DNA from: Roseobacter fucihabitans
GTDB lineage: Bacteria; Pseudomonadota; Alphaproteobacteria; Rhodobacterales; Rhodobacteraceae
Length of the DNA stretch: 64,000 nt
NCBI RefSeq assembly: GCF_014337925.2
Contig: NZ_CP143423.1
Span: 3,254,501-3,318,500, forward strand
Direction of reading: 5' to 3'
Positions 10,518 through 19,693 of this stretch are shown piece by piece. A program made the translations under genes and the position numbers. The notes below the pieces were generated by a model. That model was not told the origin of the DNA. It ran no database searches and worked only from the letters and a program-made list of their open reading frames with translations. Numbering within the stretch: position 1 is the stretch's first letter; every line of letters starts with the position of its first letter.

Positions 10518-10851
10518 TTTTGTTTCTGCCGGGATCGCCGCGCTAGCCCACAAGAGAGACTTTATCCGTAAAGCGCATCGGCATGATTTCCTTGGGAGTG
10601 GGGTGCCCGCAGCCCATAATTCATGACTTCTACTTCAAAAGATGGGACAAAGACTGCACGCTGATGTCAATGATGGACTTCCAAATATTGCCTGTCGTGT
10701 TCGCAACCCAATACATCATCACAATGCCAAAGGGCCGCAGTTTCTCGCTGCGGCCCTTTGACCTTCATCCGATGTGTTCACTCTGATCCGGTCACCCCAG
10801 AGGGGGTTGCGGACATTGCCTGTGACACGCGTGCCGCGTGCAGGCTCGCGC
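10518..10851. other. Gap between tdk and tuf, holding a terminator
   Basis: No gene seen. The stretch lies between two converging genes and carries the strong hairpin at 10729-10759. The remainder has no feature I can support. Confidence 0.6.
10729..10759 (-). terminator. Bidirectional terminator between tuf and tdk
   Basis: A perfect 12-bp inverted repeat, AAAGGGCCGCAG and CTGCGGCCCTTT, with a 7-nt loop. It is about 90 nt past the tuf stop and about 210 nt past tdk. The A/T ends give a U tail in either direction, so it can serve both converging genes. Confidence 0.85.
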
Positions 10852-12027
<1,176 letters not shown>

Positions 12028-12138
12028 GGTGAGAGGCACCCTTTTCCTTGCAAGGGGTCAGGATCGACCCCGTCATTCACATGGCGGGCGATGTATTGTG
12101 ATCGACAAGGAAAATCAAGCACGACATGCGTCTGAGTT

Positions 12139-12771
12139 TCATTCCAGATCATCGGCATTGCGTACCGGCGCAGCAACGGTCGCGCCATCGCGCGCATCAG
12201 GAGCCAAAGTTGCCTCGCCCAGGCTGTTCTGATCGCTGAACCAACCTTGCTCGGCGCTCTGTTTGATCAGATAATTTTCAATCGATTGCGCCGCATTACG
12301 CGACAGGTTGCGCAGTTGCGTTTCCTTGGTCTGCGTCCAGCCGGATCCAATGATGCTATCACCATCCAGGGTTTCCAGAACCGTTAATTGCTCGGGTTCT
12401 GCATTCATCTTTTTACCCAGCGCATCATCCCAGACGGTGACCCGAATAATCATGGCTGATTTCGGGGCCAACACGACGGGCACACCGGGTTTTGCCAGAA
12501 TGTACCCCTCGACGCTGACGCCAAAATGGTAGGTCCTTGATCCCTTATACCGCTCAAACCGTTCCGCGATGGCAAGTGTCAGAGCGTCGGTTAATTCTTC
12601 CTTGGACACTTCACGGCTGACCGTCGCCGTCGTGGCGACTTTTGGTGCAACCACGATGTTATGGCCCAGACTGAAATCTCCCAGCGGTACGGGAGGTTCA
12701 TTCAGATCGCTTGCCCCTGAACACGCCACAAGTCCGATGAAACCTGTAAGAACCAAGAATAGCCTGATCAT
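12139..12771 (-). CDS. Conserved lipoprotein, unknown function
   Basis: 210 residues starting MIRLFLVLTGFIGLVACSGA: a lipoprotein signal with lipobox LVAC and mature Cys at residue 17. The mature part (NIVVAPKVATTATVSREVSK near residue 40, RTYHFGVSVEGYILAKPGVP near residue 80, then a C-terminal helix RNLSRNAAQSIENYLIKQSA) has no signature I know. It resembles uncharacterised outer-envelope lipoproteins of Rhodobacteraceae. Downstream of tuf on the same strand it would need its own promoter, since its start lies more than 700 nt upstream of tuf. Confidence 0.8.
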   Translation of the reverse strand: MIRLFLVLTGFIGLVACSGASDLNEPPVPLGDFSLGHNIVVAPKVATTATVSREVSKEELTDALTLAIAERFERYKGSRTYHFGVSVEGYILAKPGVPVVLAPKSAMIIRVTVWDDALGKKMNAEPEQLTVLETLDGDSIIGSGWTQTKETQLRNLSRNAAQSIENYLIKQSAEQGWFSDQNSLGEATLAPDARDGATVAAPVRNADDLE

Positions 12772-13043
12772 AACGCACCTGTTTATTTTTGTTGCTCCTG
12801 CCTAGCCCAAGCGTAAGCAGCGCGCAATCGACACCTCTGAGAGCCGCTGGAAAAGGGACTTTCTTGCATTCGCCCCCCCTCCCGCCTCCAATCACAAAGG
12901 ATCGGGTCAAGCTCTCCAGACATTTCGATCCCAGTGGCCTTAGTTCACCCGTCAAGATATTTGCAATCGTTGTGCTCTCTAATTGACACTCTGACCAATT
13001 CATGGGTTTCTCTATGAACTTGTTTCAAGGGCAAAAAGTTCAA

Positions 13044-13203
13044 ATGACCCAATCAAACCAACGGCTTCTTGATATTTTGAGCTTTTGGCACAAGGTCGAG
13101 TTTTTCATCCCTTTCGACCTCGATAATCGTGCACGCGAGCAGACAAACCAGAAAAAACTCTGGCGAGCTTATGGTCAAACGTCAGAATTGAAATGTGATG
13201 ACG
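13044..13203 (+). pseudogene. 5' stub of a larger gene cut by an IS3 element
   Basis: From the ATG at 13044 (earlier ATGs at 13002 and 13014 are possible) the frame reads MTQSNQRLLDILSFWHKVEF, then FIPFDLDNRAREQTNQKK, and is native up to base 13203. There the inverted repeat of an IS3 element begins and the sense is lost. The opening (short linker, WHKVEFFIPFDL) reminds me of the start of large helicase-like AAA proteins, but that is tentative. The rest of the gene is not in the window, so DNA beyond the IS has been replaced or deleted. Confidence 0.55.
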
Positions 13204-13241
13204 TGGTCTTGTCGCGGTTGCGTTCCGGTCTCTCAACTCAT

Positions 13242-14099
13242 TTAGGCAGCCTTTCGTTCGAAGGCCAAGGGGCTTTTGCCACCTAATGACGAGTGCCGCC
13301 GTCGTGGATTGTAGAACCCATTGATATACTGGAAAATCGCCCCTTCGGCTTTACGCCTGGTTTCCCAGCGGTTGCGCCAAATCAGCTCTGCCTTGAGTGA
13401 TTTGAAGAACGTTTCAACCATGGAATTGTCGTAGCAGTTTCCCTTACCGCTCATCGAAACTTGGAAGCCGTGTTTAGACAGCCGTTTCTGATAGTCGCCT
13501 GAACAATATTGCGACCCGCGATCCGTATGATGCATGCAGCCCTTCGGCGGTTGCCGCAGTGCCACAGCCATATCCAATGCTCGGATCGCCAGATCCCGCT
13601 TCATACGATTGCTAACCGCCCAACCGATGACACGACGGGAATACAAATCAAGGATCACTGCCAGATACAACCAGCCCTCACTGGTCCAGATGTAGGAAAT
13701 GTCATCGGCCCACTTTTGGTTTGGACCATCTGCAAAGAAGTCCTGGCCCAGCAAGTTAGGGGCGATGTTAAACGCATGATTGCTGTCGGTCGTAACCTTG
13801 TATTTCTGGGTCCTGATGATTTTGATGCTATTCTCCCGCATTAAGCGGCCCACGCGCCGGTGCCCAACTTGCAGACCCAGTTCTTGCAGTTCTTCGGTCA
13901 TGCGAGGCCCGCCATAGCTTTGCAGGCTTAAGCGGTGCTGTTCGCGGATATGCGCCAGGATCACCATATCGTCGCGCTGTCGCTGGCTCATCGGGCGGCT
14001 TCGCCACGCGCGAAATCCTCGCGACGTAACCTGCATGACGCGGCAAAGAAATTCGACAGGCCATTCTTCTTTCCAGGCGTCGATAAAGGCGAACCTCAC
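13242..14099 (-). CDS. IS3-family transposase OrfB (integrase core), copy 1
   Basis: 285 residues from a GTG at 14099 overlapping the orfA stop. It has an HTH_21-like N-terminal segment and a DDE integrase core: ADDISYIWTSEGWLYLAVIL (first Asp), HTDRGSQYCS (second Asp), and NSMVETFFKSLKAE (Glu). The C-terminus is the usual NGFYNPRRRHSSLGGKSP. All catalytic residues are present, so the copy looks active. It is normally made as an OrfAB fusion by a -1 frameshift. Confidence 0.92.
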   Translation of the reverse strand: MRFAFIDAWKEEWPVEFLCRVMQVTSRGFRAWRSRPMSQRQRDDMVILAHIREQHRLSLQSYGGPRMTEELQELGLQVGHRRVGRLMRENSIKIIRTQKYKVTTDSNHAFNIAPNLLGQDFFADGPNQKWADDISYIWTSEGWLYLAVILDLYSRRVIGWAVSNRMKRDLAIRALDMAVALRQPPKGCMHHTDRGSQYCSGDYQKRLSKHGFQVSMSGKGNCYDNSMVETFFKSLKAELIWRNRWETRRKAEGAIFQYINGFYNPRRRHSSLGGKSPLAFERKAA

Positions 14100-14371
14100 C
14101 GACTTTGGCCTGCAAAGAAGATTGCCGCTTTTTTTAACACTTCCCTCTCCTCGCGAAGCAACCGAACTTCCTTGCGAAGGCGTTCGTTCTCTTTCTCGAC
14201 ATCCTCGTGAGGACCCGACATCAGGTTGTCATGCTGATGCTTTTGAACCCACTTGTTCAACGTCGAAAGCCCAACTCCTAAATCCGCTGCCGCTTGCGGT
14301 CGTGTCAGCCCACTGGTCGTTGCGATGCGTACTGCATCAAGACGAAACTCGTCTGTGTATCTCGGTGCCAT
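14096..14371 (-). CDS. IS3-family transposase OrfA, copy 1
   Basis: 91 residues, MAPRYTDEFRLDAVRIATTS at the N-terminus: a helix-turn-helix (GLTRPQAAADLGVGLSTLNK) and a leucine-zipper-like coil (ENERLRKEVRLLREEREVLK). An A-rich slippery run (TTAAAAAAAGC) lies near the end of the gene. This fits programmed -1 frameshifting into orfB, which overlaps it by 4 nt. Confidence 0.92.
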   Translation of the reverse strand: MAPRYTDEFRLDAVRIATTSGLTRPQAAADLGVGLSTLNKWVQKHQHDNLMSGPHEDVEKENERLRKEVRLLREEREVLKKAAIFFAGQSR

Positions 14372-14434
14372 TCTCTATCTCCTTCATAGCAAACATTGCT
14401 CGAAAGAGACCGGAACTAAAACGTGGCAAGACCA

Positions 14435-15018
14435 AAGCCGCCTACGCATATGTTGAGGCGCGCATTTGGCCACATGGTGCAACTTGCCCCAAGTGCGCAG
14501 AGCGTGAGCGTGTGAGCAAGATGGGCGGCAAGTCCACCCGCGTTGGTGCCTACAAATGTTACAAGTGCCGCAAGCCATTCACTGTGAAGGTCGGCACCAT
14601 CTTCGAGGCCAGCAACGTTTCAATGTGTCTGTGGATGCAAGCCATTTACCTGATGTGCGCCAGCAAAAAAGGCATTAGCAGCGATCAATTGCACCGCACC
14701 CTTGGCGTAACACTCAAAACCGCATGGTTTATGTCTCACCGCATCCGTGAAGCAATGCGCTCCGATGGTGGCCCGATGTTCGGCTCTGGCGGTGGTGTGG
14801 TAGTAGTTGACGAAACTTTCATCGGTCAAAAGCACAAAAAGAAAGAGCGTACACGCGGTTACGCTCATAAGAATGCCATGCTGTCTCTGGTAGACCGCAC
14901 CACAGGCCAGTCTAAGCCTTTCGTGGTCAAGGATGTGACTAAGGCAACGCTGATCCCGATCCTGCAAACCAATATTGCTAAAGAAGCCAAGGTCTACACT
15001 GATGAGGCCAAGAAATAC
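14435..15018 (+). pseudogene. IS1595-family transposase, N-terminal and middle part
   Basis: The frame enters directly from the end of the IS3 copy: AAYAYVEARIWPHGATCPKC, with the zinc ribbon CPKC and CYKC, then VGTIFEASNVSMCLWMQAIY, then the ISXO2-like core with VVVVDETFIGQKHKKK. It stops at KVYTDEAKKY where a second IS3 begins. The start of the gene is missing (lost at 14435) and the C-terminus resumes at 16416. It is dead as it stands. Confidence 0.85.
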
Positions 15019-15071
15019 TGAACCGGCCCTTGTTTGCCGGAGGCTCCAACTCGTGAGTAGGATGGAGCATC

Positions 15072-15437
15072 ATGAACAAGACAACAAACAAGTATACGCC
15101 AGAAGTCCGTGAACGTGCGGTACGGATGGTTTTAAATGGCGAAGGACAGCATGAGAGCCGTTGGGCTGCGATTGTGTCAATTTCTTCGAAGATCGGCTGT
15201 GCGCCGCAAACACTGAACGAATGGGTCAAGAAGGTTGAGATTGATACTGGCCAGCGTGGCGGCATCACAACCGAGATGGCCGGGAAGATGAAGGCCCTTG
15301 AACGCGAGAACCGCGAGCTGAAACAAGCCAGTGAGATCCTTCGCAAGGCCTCCGCGTATTTTGCCCCCCGCTCTCATCGCCGCAAGCGGCGACTGCCGCG
15401 CAGTGGGACGGAGCTCGACCGCCCGTTCAAGAAATGA
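15072..15437 (+). CDS. IS3-family transposase OrfA
   Basis: 121 residues: MNKTTNKYTPEVRERAVRMV, a helix-turn-helix (GCAPQTLNEWVKKVEIDTGQ) and a coil ERENRELKQASEILRKASAY. It overlaps orfB by 4 nt (ATGA at 15434). Intact by itself, but its partner is broken. Confidence 0.85.
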   Translation: MNKTTNKYTPEVRERAVRMVLNGEGQHESRWAAIVSISSKIGCAPQTLNEWVKKVEIDTGQRGGITTEMAGKMKALERENRELKQASEILRKASAYFAPRSHRRKRRLPRSGTELDRPFKK

Positions 15438-16376
15438 TCCGCTTCATAGAAGATCACCGCGATGATCATGGGGTCGAGCCGATTTGCAGGGTTCTGCCGA
15501 TTGCCCCAGCGACGTTTTATGACAACCTCGCCAAGCAGGTTGATGCTTCGCGGCTTTCGGATCGTGCCAAGCGTGATGAGCAACTCAAGCCCGAGATCGA
15601 ACGGGTCTCTGAGCAAAATCTCAAAGTCTACGGCGTGCGGAAGATCTGGCATCAGATGCGCAGAGAAGGCTTTGAGATTGCACGTTGCACAGTCGCCCGC
15701 CTGATGAAGGACATCGGTATCGAAGGCGTCGTTCGTGGCAAGAAGCCCAAAACGACTTTGCAGGATAAGGCGTTACCTTGTCCGTTGGACCGGGTGAACC
15801 GCCAATTCCACGCACCTGCACCCAACGTACTGTGGGTCAGCGACTTTACGTATGTCGCGACATGGCAAGGGTTCGTCTATGTGGCATTCGTCATTGATGT
15901 TTTTCCGCGGCGCATCGTTGGCTGGCGCGCAAGCCGCACAGCCAATGCAGGCTTCGTTCTCCCCTCTCGGGATATTGCTGCGCAATACCCTGCCGGGCAA
16001 TGGATTCTTTGGAACAGGCCATTCATCAACGCAGGCCAGCGCAGGATCAAGTGGTGCATCACTCGGACCGTGGGTCGCATACCCATCAATCAAGTACACC
16101 GAACGACTGGCAAAGGCGAAGGTCGCCCCGTCTGTCGGCAGTGTTGGGGATTCCTATGATAATGCTTTGGCCGAAACGATCAACGGTTTGTTCAAAACTG
16201 AAGTCATCCACAGGCGTGGCCCATGGCGCAGCTCTGAGGCCGTTGAGTACGCCACCCTGGAATGGGTCGATTGGTTCAACAATCGCCGCCTGCTGGAGCC
16301 TATCGGGAATATCCCACCAGCTGAAGCAGAGGCAAACTTCTATGCCGCTATGGAAAGATCAGACATGGCAGCGTAA
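15434..16376 (+). pseudogene. IS3-family transposase OrfB, disrupted by a 41-bp insert and a 1-nt deletion
   Basis: Native sequence MIRFIEDHRDDHGVEPICRV runs to TANAGFVL at 15960. Removing exactly 41 nt (15961-16001) restores GFVL-DSLEQAIHQRRPAQ. A second lesion follows: in the motif HHSDRGSQY-SIKYTERLA the codon expected as CAG reads CA, so the frame slips by one again near 16077. The C-terminal part continues DNALAETINGLFKTEV to 16376. Catalytic residues are all traceable (DFTYVA, HHSDRGS, AETING). It is inactive unless both lesions are bypassed. Confidence 0.85.
15961..16001 (+). repeat. 41-bp palindromic insert, copy A (in IS3 orfB)
   Basis: Begins CCCCTCTCGGGATATTGC and ends CCCTGCCGGGCAAT, followed by GGAT. 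Central hairpin TATTGC-TGC-GCAATA. Same orientation as the host gene. Its length is fixed by the reading frame of the interrupted transposase. Confidence 0.9.
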
Positions 16377-16415
16377 CTAAGATAAATCAGCCTCCGGTAA
16401 ACAGGGGGCGGTTCA

Positions 16416-16603
16416 CAATTACTGGCATCGCAAAGCACGACTTCACCGCCCACAGCAAGGGCGAGTATGGCCGTGGCGTCGTCCATACCAACACGATTGA
16501 GGGTTATTTCAGTATCTTCAAGCGCGGTATGAAGGGCGTCTATCAGCACTGCGATAAGAAACATCTGCACCGCTATGCGGCAGAGTTTGAGTTCCGTTAC
16601 AAT
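16416..16603 (+). pseudogene. IS1595-family transposase, C-terminal part
   Basis: Resumes as TGIAKHDFTAHSKGEYGRG, then HTNTIEGYFSIFKRGMKG and HLHRYAAEFEFRYN, the standard end of the ISXO2-like DDE domain (third catalytic Glu in TIEGY). It is cut at about 16602 by an IS110 fragment. It belongs with 14435-15018. Confidence 0.85.
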
Positions 16604-16859
16604 ATCTTAAAAGTCCTGCGCCGCAACTGCCGGTGCATTCCACCCCAATGCGCTGCAGGTTCCCGAATGACCGCATCCACGCCAGCATCAACTTGTAACC
16701 CTGCCGCGTCGTCGCAAAGTTCTGCGTGCCCAGCACTTGATCATTATCATCGACAACTGCCGCAACATGAAGATCTTTATGCGTATCAACCCCGCCAACG
16801 ACTGGGATGGTTTGCTTAGTTTTGCCCATGGGATCATCCTTTGCGGCGGCTTTCGACAT
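16602..16859 (-). pseudogene. IS110-family transposase, N-terminal fragment
   Basis: From MSKAAAKDDPMGKTKQTIPV the frame reads VVGGVDTHKDLHVAAVVDDN through IGVECTGSCGAGLLRY, then becomes nonsense. This is the RuvC-like (DEDD) first part of an IS110 recombinase with Asp in GVDTHK and Glu in VECTG. About three quarters of the protein is missing. The 260 bp upstream (16860-17119) hold no gene and may be this element's non-coding end. Confidence 0.8.
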
Positions 16860-17214
16860 ACTTCACCAGAAAGAATGCACGGACAGGACAGTCATGAGAC
16901 CAAGTGGTCAGGCCCTTCTTTGGTCACGCGATATCTTCGAGACGAAGCCTCACCGCAAAGCGTTCCCGGATGATCGACAGGTCCAGGGAAAGACACAAGT
17001 CAGGTCGATCGGAGTGAGGGTCAGATCACACCAAGAGGCCAAGCGGTACCAACCCAACGAATGGTCGATCGGTGTTAGAGTCAAACCACCCGAGAACTGG
17101 TGTCCATTCTATGACTGTCGGAATGGATCATGACCTTTTGCTTTGGCTTGCGTCGCCAAACCGCGGCCAAGAGCGCTTGTAGGGCGAGATCGGTTGTCAT
17201 ACGCGATTGCATCC

Positions 17215-17255
17215 ATTGCCCGGCAGGCGATTGCAAAGCAATCTGCCGAGAGGGG
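17215..17255 (-). repeat. 41-bp palindromic insert, copy B (in IS3 orfB)
   Basis: On the plus strand it starts ATTGCCCGGCAGGCG and ends GCCGAGAGGGG. In element orientation the stem is GATTGC-TTT-GCAATC with an outer CGGCA/TGCCG pairing, followed by GGAT. Same orientation as the host gene. Confidence 0.9.
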
Positions 17256-17717
17256 ACCATCCGACTACACGTCGTGAGAACAAGTCAATGACAACGCACA
17301 GGTACGACCAACCCTCATGTGTTCTGATATCGGTGATATCGGTGACCCAAACTCGGTTGGGTGCATCGACTTCAAATTGCCGATCCAACGTGTTGTCAGC
17401 AACGACCGCAGGTTTGCCGCCATAACGACCAGGTCACCGTTTGTAGCCGATTTGCGCCGTGATGCCCGCGAGACTGGCCAACCGCGCAACATGGTTCTCA
17501 GAACAGATCTCACCTTGATCAAGTAGATCATCCTGCAGCTTGCGGTATCCATATACTTTGCCGCTATCCGTCCATGCTTGTTGGATCAGATCGGTTTGCC
17601 GTGCATCTTCAAGCGCACGTTGGCTTAACGGTTCCTTAAGCCATGCATAGAACCCACTGAAATGCACAGCCAGCACGCGACACATCGACCGTACAGAAAA
17701 CTCTGCACGATGGGCCT

Positions 17718-17758
17718 CCCCTCTCGGGATATTGCTGCACAATACCCTGCCGGGCAGT
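17718..17758 (+). repeat. 41-bp palindromic insert, copy C (in IS3 orfB)
   Basis: Reads CCCCTCTCGGGATATTGC to CCCTGCCGGGCAGT and is followed by GAAT. The stem is TATTGC-TGC-ACAATA with one mismatch. It lies opposite to the host gene's direction, unlike the other full copies. Removing 41 nt restores YAFIQAHRAEF. Confidence 0.9.
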
Positions 17759-17773
17759 GAATAAACGCGTATT

Positions 17774-17900
17774 TCACTGAGACTCGCGCGCGAAGTACGC
17801 GGTCGCCTTTTTTAAGATTGTCCGCTCCTCGGTCACCCGGGCCAGCTCGCGCTTTAGACCCTCTCGCGACATTGCCGCGCAACCTCCGATCTGACACGTG
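17774..17900 (-). pseudogene. IS3-family OrfA, C-terminal fragment
   Basis: Reads [20 protein letters not shown] then YFARESQ and a stop overlapping the orfB start. This is the coiled-coil end of an IS3-group OrfA. Upstream it joins a half copy of the 41-bp element and then IS66 sequence, so the N-terminal helix-turn-helix is lost. Confidence 0.75.
17858..17882 (+). repeat. Half copy (H) of the 41-bp palindromic element
   Basis: 25 bp, ACCCTCTCGCGACATTGC then CGCGCAA, matching the first 25 positions of copy A at about 21 of 25. The second half does not match. It sits at the junction of IS66-like and IS3-like sequence, as if a recombination broke the element in its loop. Confidence 0.55.
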
Positions 17901-18132
17901 GCCACTTCGCAAACTGCGCCTTCCAGGTTTAGCAGGACCAGCTTGCCTTCCCGCGCCATGCGACGCCATTCGGATACATGATTGGGCCCCCCTATCTACG
18001 CGCAACCCCGTTCATAGTCGTACCATCAACCAATGTCTCAGCCATTATCCGCACCCTCACCTCATCCGGCCAATGTCTCTGGCCCTCAGGTCTGCGCCGC
18101 GCCTCAACGAGAAATTCCTTCATAGCCTCCAT
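17900..18132 (-). pseudogene. IS66-type OrfA fragment
   Basis: From the ATG at 18132: [46 protein letters not shown], then small indels shift the frame to [20 protein letters not shown] and EGA. This is the helix-turn-helix OrfA layout (xxVNxVARRYG-NHLSEWRR) of IS66 elements. The remaining IS66 genes are absent. Confidence 0.65.
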
Positions 18133-18229
18133 GGACAACGGACTCGCAGAATAAACGCCGCATCGGAAGATGGAGTCTAAACAGCGGTTACCACCCTACG
18201 CGCATCTCGACGGACCTGTGGCATGCCGT

Positions 18230-18252
18230 AAGGTGGGCTTTAGGCCACCTTT
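18230..18252 (-). terminator. Weak hairpin after the FAD oxidase gene
   Basis: AAGGTGG and CCACCTT, a 7-bp stem with an 8-nt loop, about 16 nt past the stop. There is no strong U run in the minus direction, so its role as a terminator is uncertain. Confidence 0.35.
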
Positions 18253-18267
18253 GCACCGCTTGCATCT

Positions 18268-19665
18268 TCAGAGGATTTTGCCGGGGTTCATGATGTTTTT
18301 CGGGTCAAGCGCGGATTTAATCGCCGACATCACACCAGTCGCGCCACCCAACTCTTCTTGCAAGTACTTGCGCTTGCCCTGACCGATGCCATGTTCGCCC
18401 GTGCAGGTGCCATCCATGGCAATGGCAACGCTGTTCAGCCAGCTCACGAAACCAGATGCCTTGTCCAGCTCGTCACCATCTTCCATATCAACCAGCAGTG
18501 AGACATGGAAATTGCCGTCTCCTGCGTGCCCAACGATAGGCGCGACCAAGCCCAAGGCATGCGCCTTTTCCTGAGAGGCCACCACACATTCCGCCAGCCG
18601 CGAAATTGGCACACACACATCCGTGGCAATTGCCTTCGCACCCGGGCGATAGTGCAGCATCGCCCAATAGGCGTCATGGCGCGCCTGCCAGAGCCTGTTA
18701 CGTTCTTCGGTCGTTGTCGTGACGACGTAGCCTTGTCCGCCGTGATCTTCGGCCAATGCACCAAAAATCTCTGCCTGCTCCACAACCCCTGCTTCTGTCC
18801 CGTGAAATTCCAATAACAACAGCGGCGTTTCGGGTAAATCCAGCTTGGAATAGGCATTGACCGCCGAAACCGTCGTGGCGTCCAGCAACTCGATCCGCGC
18901 GACCGGCAGCCCGTATTGGATCACTGCCATCACCGTCTGGCAGGCCGCGTCTACCGTGGGAAAGGAACAGCTTGCCGAACTGATCGCCTCTGGAATGCCT
19001 TGCAGCTTCAGCGTGATCTCGGTGATGATCCCGAGTGTCCCCTCCGAGCCCACAAGCAACCGCGTCAAATCATACCCCGCCGAAGACTTGCGCGCGCGCG
19101 TTCCGGTGCGGATGATGCGACCGTCCGCCATGACCACCTCAACCGCCAGCACGTTGTCTTTCATCGTGCCATAACGCACCGCATTGGTCCCGGAAGCCCG
19201 CGTCGCCGCCATCCCGCCCAATGATGCATCCGCCCCCGGATCAATCGGGAAAAACAGCCCCTGATCGCGCAGATGCGTATTCAGCGCCTTGCGCGTGACA
19301 CCCGGCTGCACCCGGCAATCCAGATCGCCCGCATTGACCTCGACGACCCTATCCATCTGGCTGAGGTCAACGCAAATCCCACCCGCAGGCGCGTTGACAT
19401 GGCCCTCCAGCGAGGTTCCCGTGCCATAGGCAATCACCGGCACCTCATGTGCAGCGCAGACCTGAACCACATCGGAAACCTCCTGCGCGCTGGCCACAAA
19501 AACCACGCCGTCAGGGGGTTGGTTTTCGATCCAGGTGGTGGTGTGGCCGTGCTGCTCGCGGATCGATTGACCAGTCTGGAACCGTTCCCCGAACTGCTGT
19601 TTCAGCACCCCAAGCGCGGTCTCAATACCCGTTTCGTTACGCGGCAAACTCGCGTGTTGCACCAT
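18268..19665 (-). CDS. FAD-linked oxidase, D-lactate/glycolate dehydrogenase family
   Basis: 465 residues from the ATG at 19665 (MVQHASLPRNETG), preceded by GGGGAGAG; the longer open frame is not native. An FAD_binding_4 domain covers about residues 50-190 (VIAYGTGTSLEGHVNAPAGG is the FAD-binding Gly motif) and an FAD-oxidase C-terminal domain follows (HAGDGNFHVSLLVD near 380, GEHGIGQGKRKYL near 420, end DPKNIMNPGKIL). It should oxidise a D-2-hydroxyacid to the 2-oxoacid, passing electrons to a cytochrome or the quinone pool. Length fits D-lactate dehydrogenase (cytochrome) rather than a GlcDEF subunit. ggt follows 28 nt upstream of it, so the two are probably cotranscribed. A weak hairpin AAGGTGG/CCACCTT lies past its stop. 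Confidence 0.92.
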   Translation of the reverse strand: MVQHASLPRNETGIETALGVLKQQFGERFQTGQSIREQHGHTTTWIENQPPDGVVFVASAQEVSDVVQVCAAHEVPVIAYGTGTSLEGHVNAPAGGICVDLSQMDRVVEVNAGDLDCRVQPGVTRKALNTHLRDQGLFFPIDPGADASLGGMAATRASGTNAVRYGTMKDNVLAVEVVMADGRIIRTGTRARKSSAGYDLTRLLVGSEGTLGIITEITLKLQGIPEAISSASCSFPTVDAACQTVMAVIQYGLPVARIELLDATTVSAVNAYSKLDLPETPLLLLEFHGTEAGVVEQAEIFGALAEDHGGQGYVVTTTTEERNRLWQARHDAYWAMLHYRPGAKAIATDVCVPISRLAECVVASQEKAHALGLVAPIVGHAGDGNFHVSLLVDMEDGDELDKASGFVSWLNSVAIAMDGTCTGEHGIGQGKRKYLQEELGGATGVMSAIKSALDPKNIMNPGKIL

Positions 19666-19693
19666 CTGCTCTCTCCCCTGACGCGGTCCCGGC

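Larger units (their letters stand above)
13204..14434 (-). mobile_element. IS3-family element, copy 1
   Basis: 1231 bp with imperfect terminal repeats: left TGGTCTTGTCGCGG with GTTCCGGTCTCT further in, right (reversed) TGGTCTTGCCACG with the same GTTCCGGTCTCT. It carries orfA and orfB in overlapping frames. A second copy lies at 28556-29786, same orientation, 15352 bp away. The only difference I see is G14117 against A29469, a silent Phe codon change. No target duplication is visible (GACG before, AAGC after). Confidence 0.85.
15019..16415 (+). mobile_element. Second IS3-family element, inserted into the IS1595 gene
   Basis: 1397 bp bounded by inverted repeats TGAACCGGCCCTTGTTTGCC (left) and, reversed, TGAACCGCCCCCTGTTTACC (right), both continuing CGGAGGCT (one base lower on the left). 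It interrupts the IS1595 transposase between KVYTDEAKKY and TGIAKHDF. A 41-bp palindromic insert and a one-base deletion disable its orfB. Clean flanking duplications are not visible. Confidence 0.8.
17120..17777 (-). pseudogene. IS3-family OrfB fragment with two 41-bp inserts and a nonsense codon
   Basis: From a GTG at 17777 the frame reads VKYAFI, is cut by insert C, and resumes QAHRAEFSVRSMCRVLAVHF. It runs to AQIGYKR, then TGA, then [20 protein letters not shown] and [20 protein letters not shown] (first catalytic Asp). At RRVVGW it is cut by insert B, resuming [20 protein letters not shown] and RRKPKQKVMIHSD. It ends there, losing the rest of the catalytic core. Each insert is exactly 41 nt when the frame is restored. 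Confidence 0.85.

Noticed and set aside
15961-16001. Direct proof of translational bypassing through GGA codons
   Set aside because: GGA often follows the element, but no matching GGA take-off codon precedes it, so the known mechanism does not fit. Kept only as an analogy.
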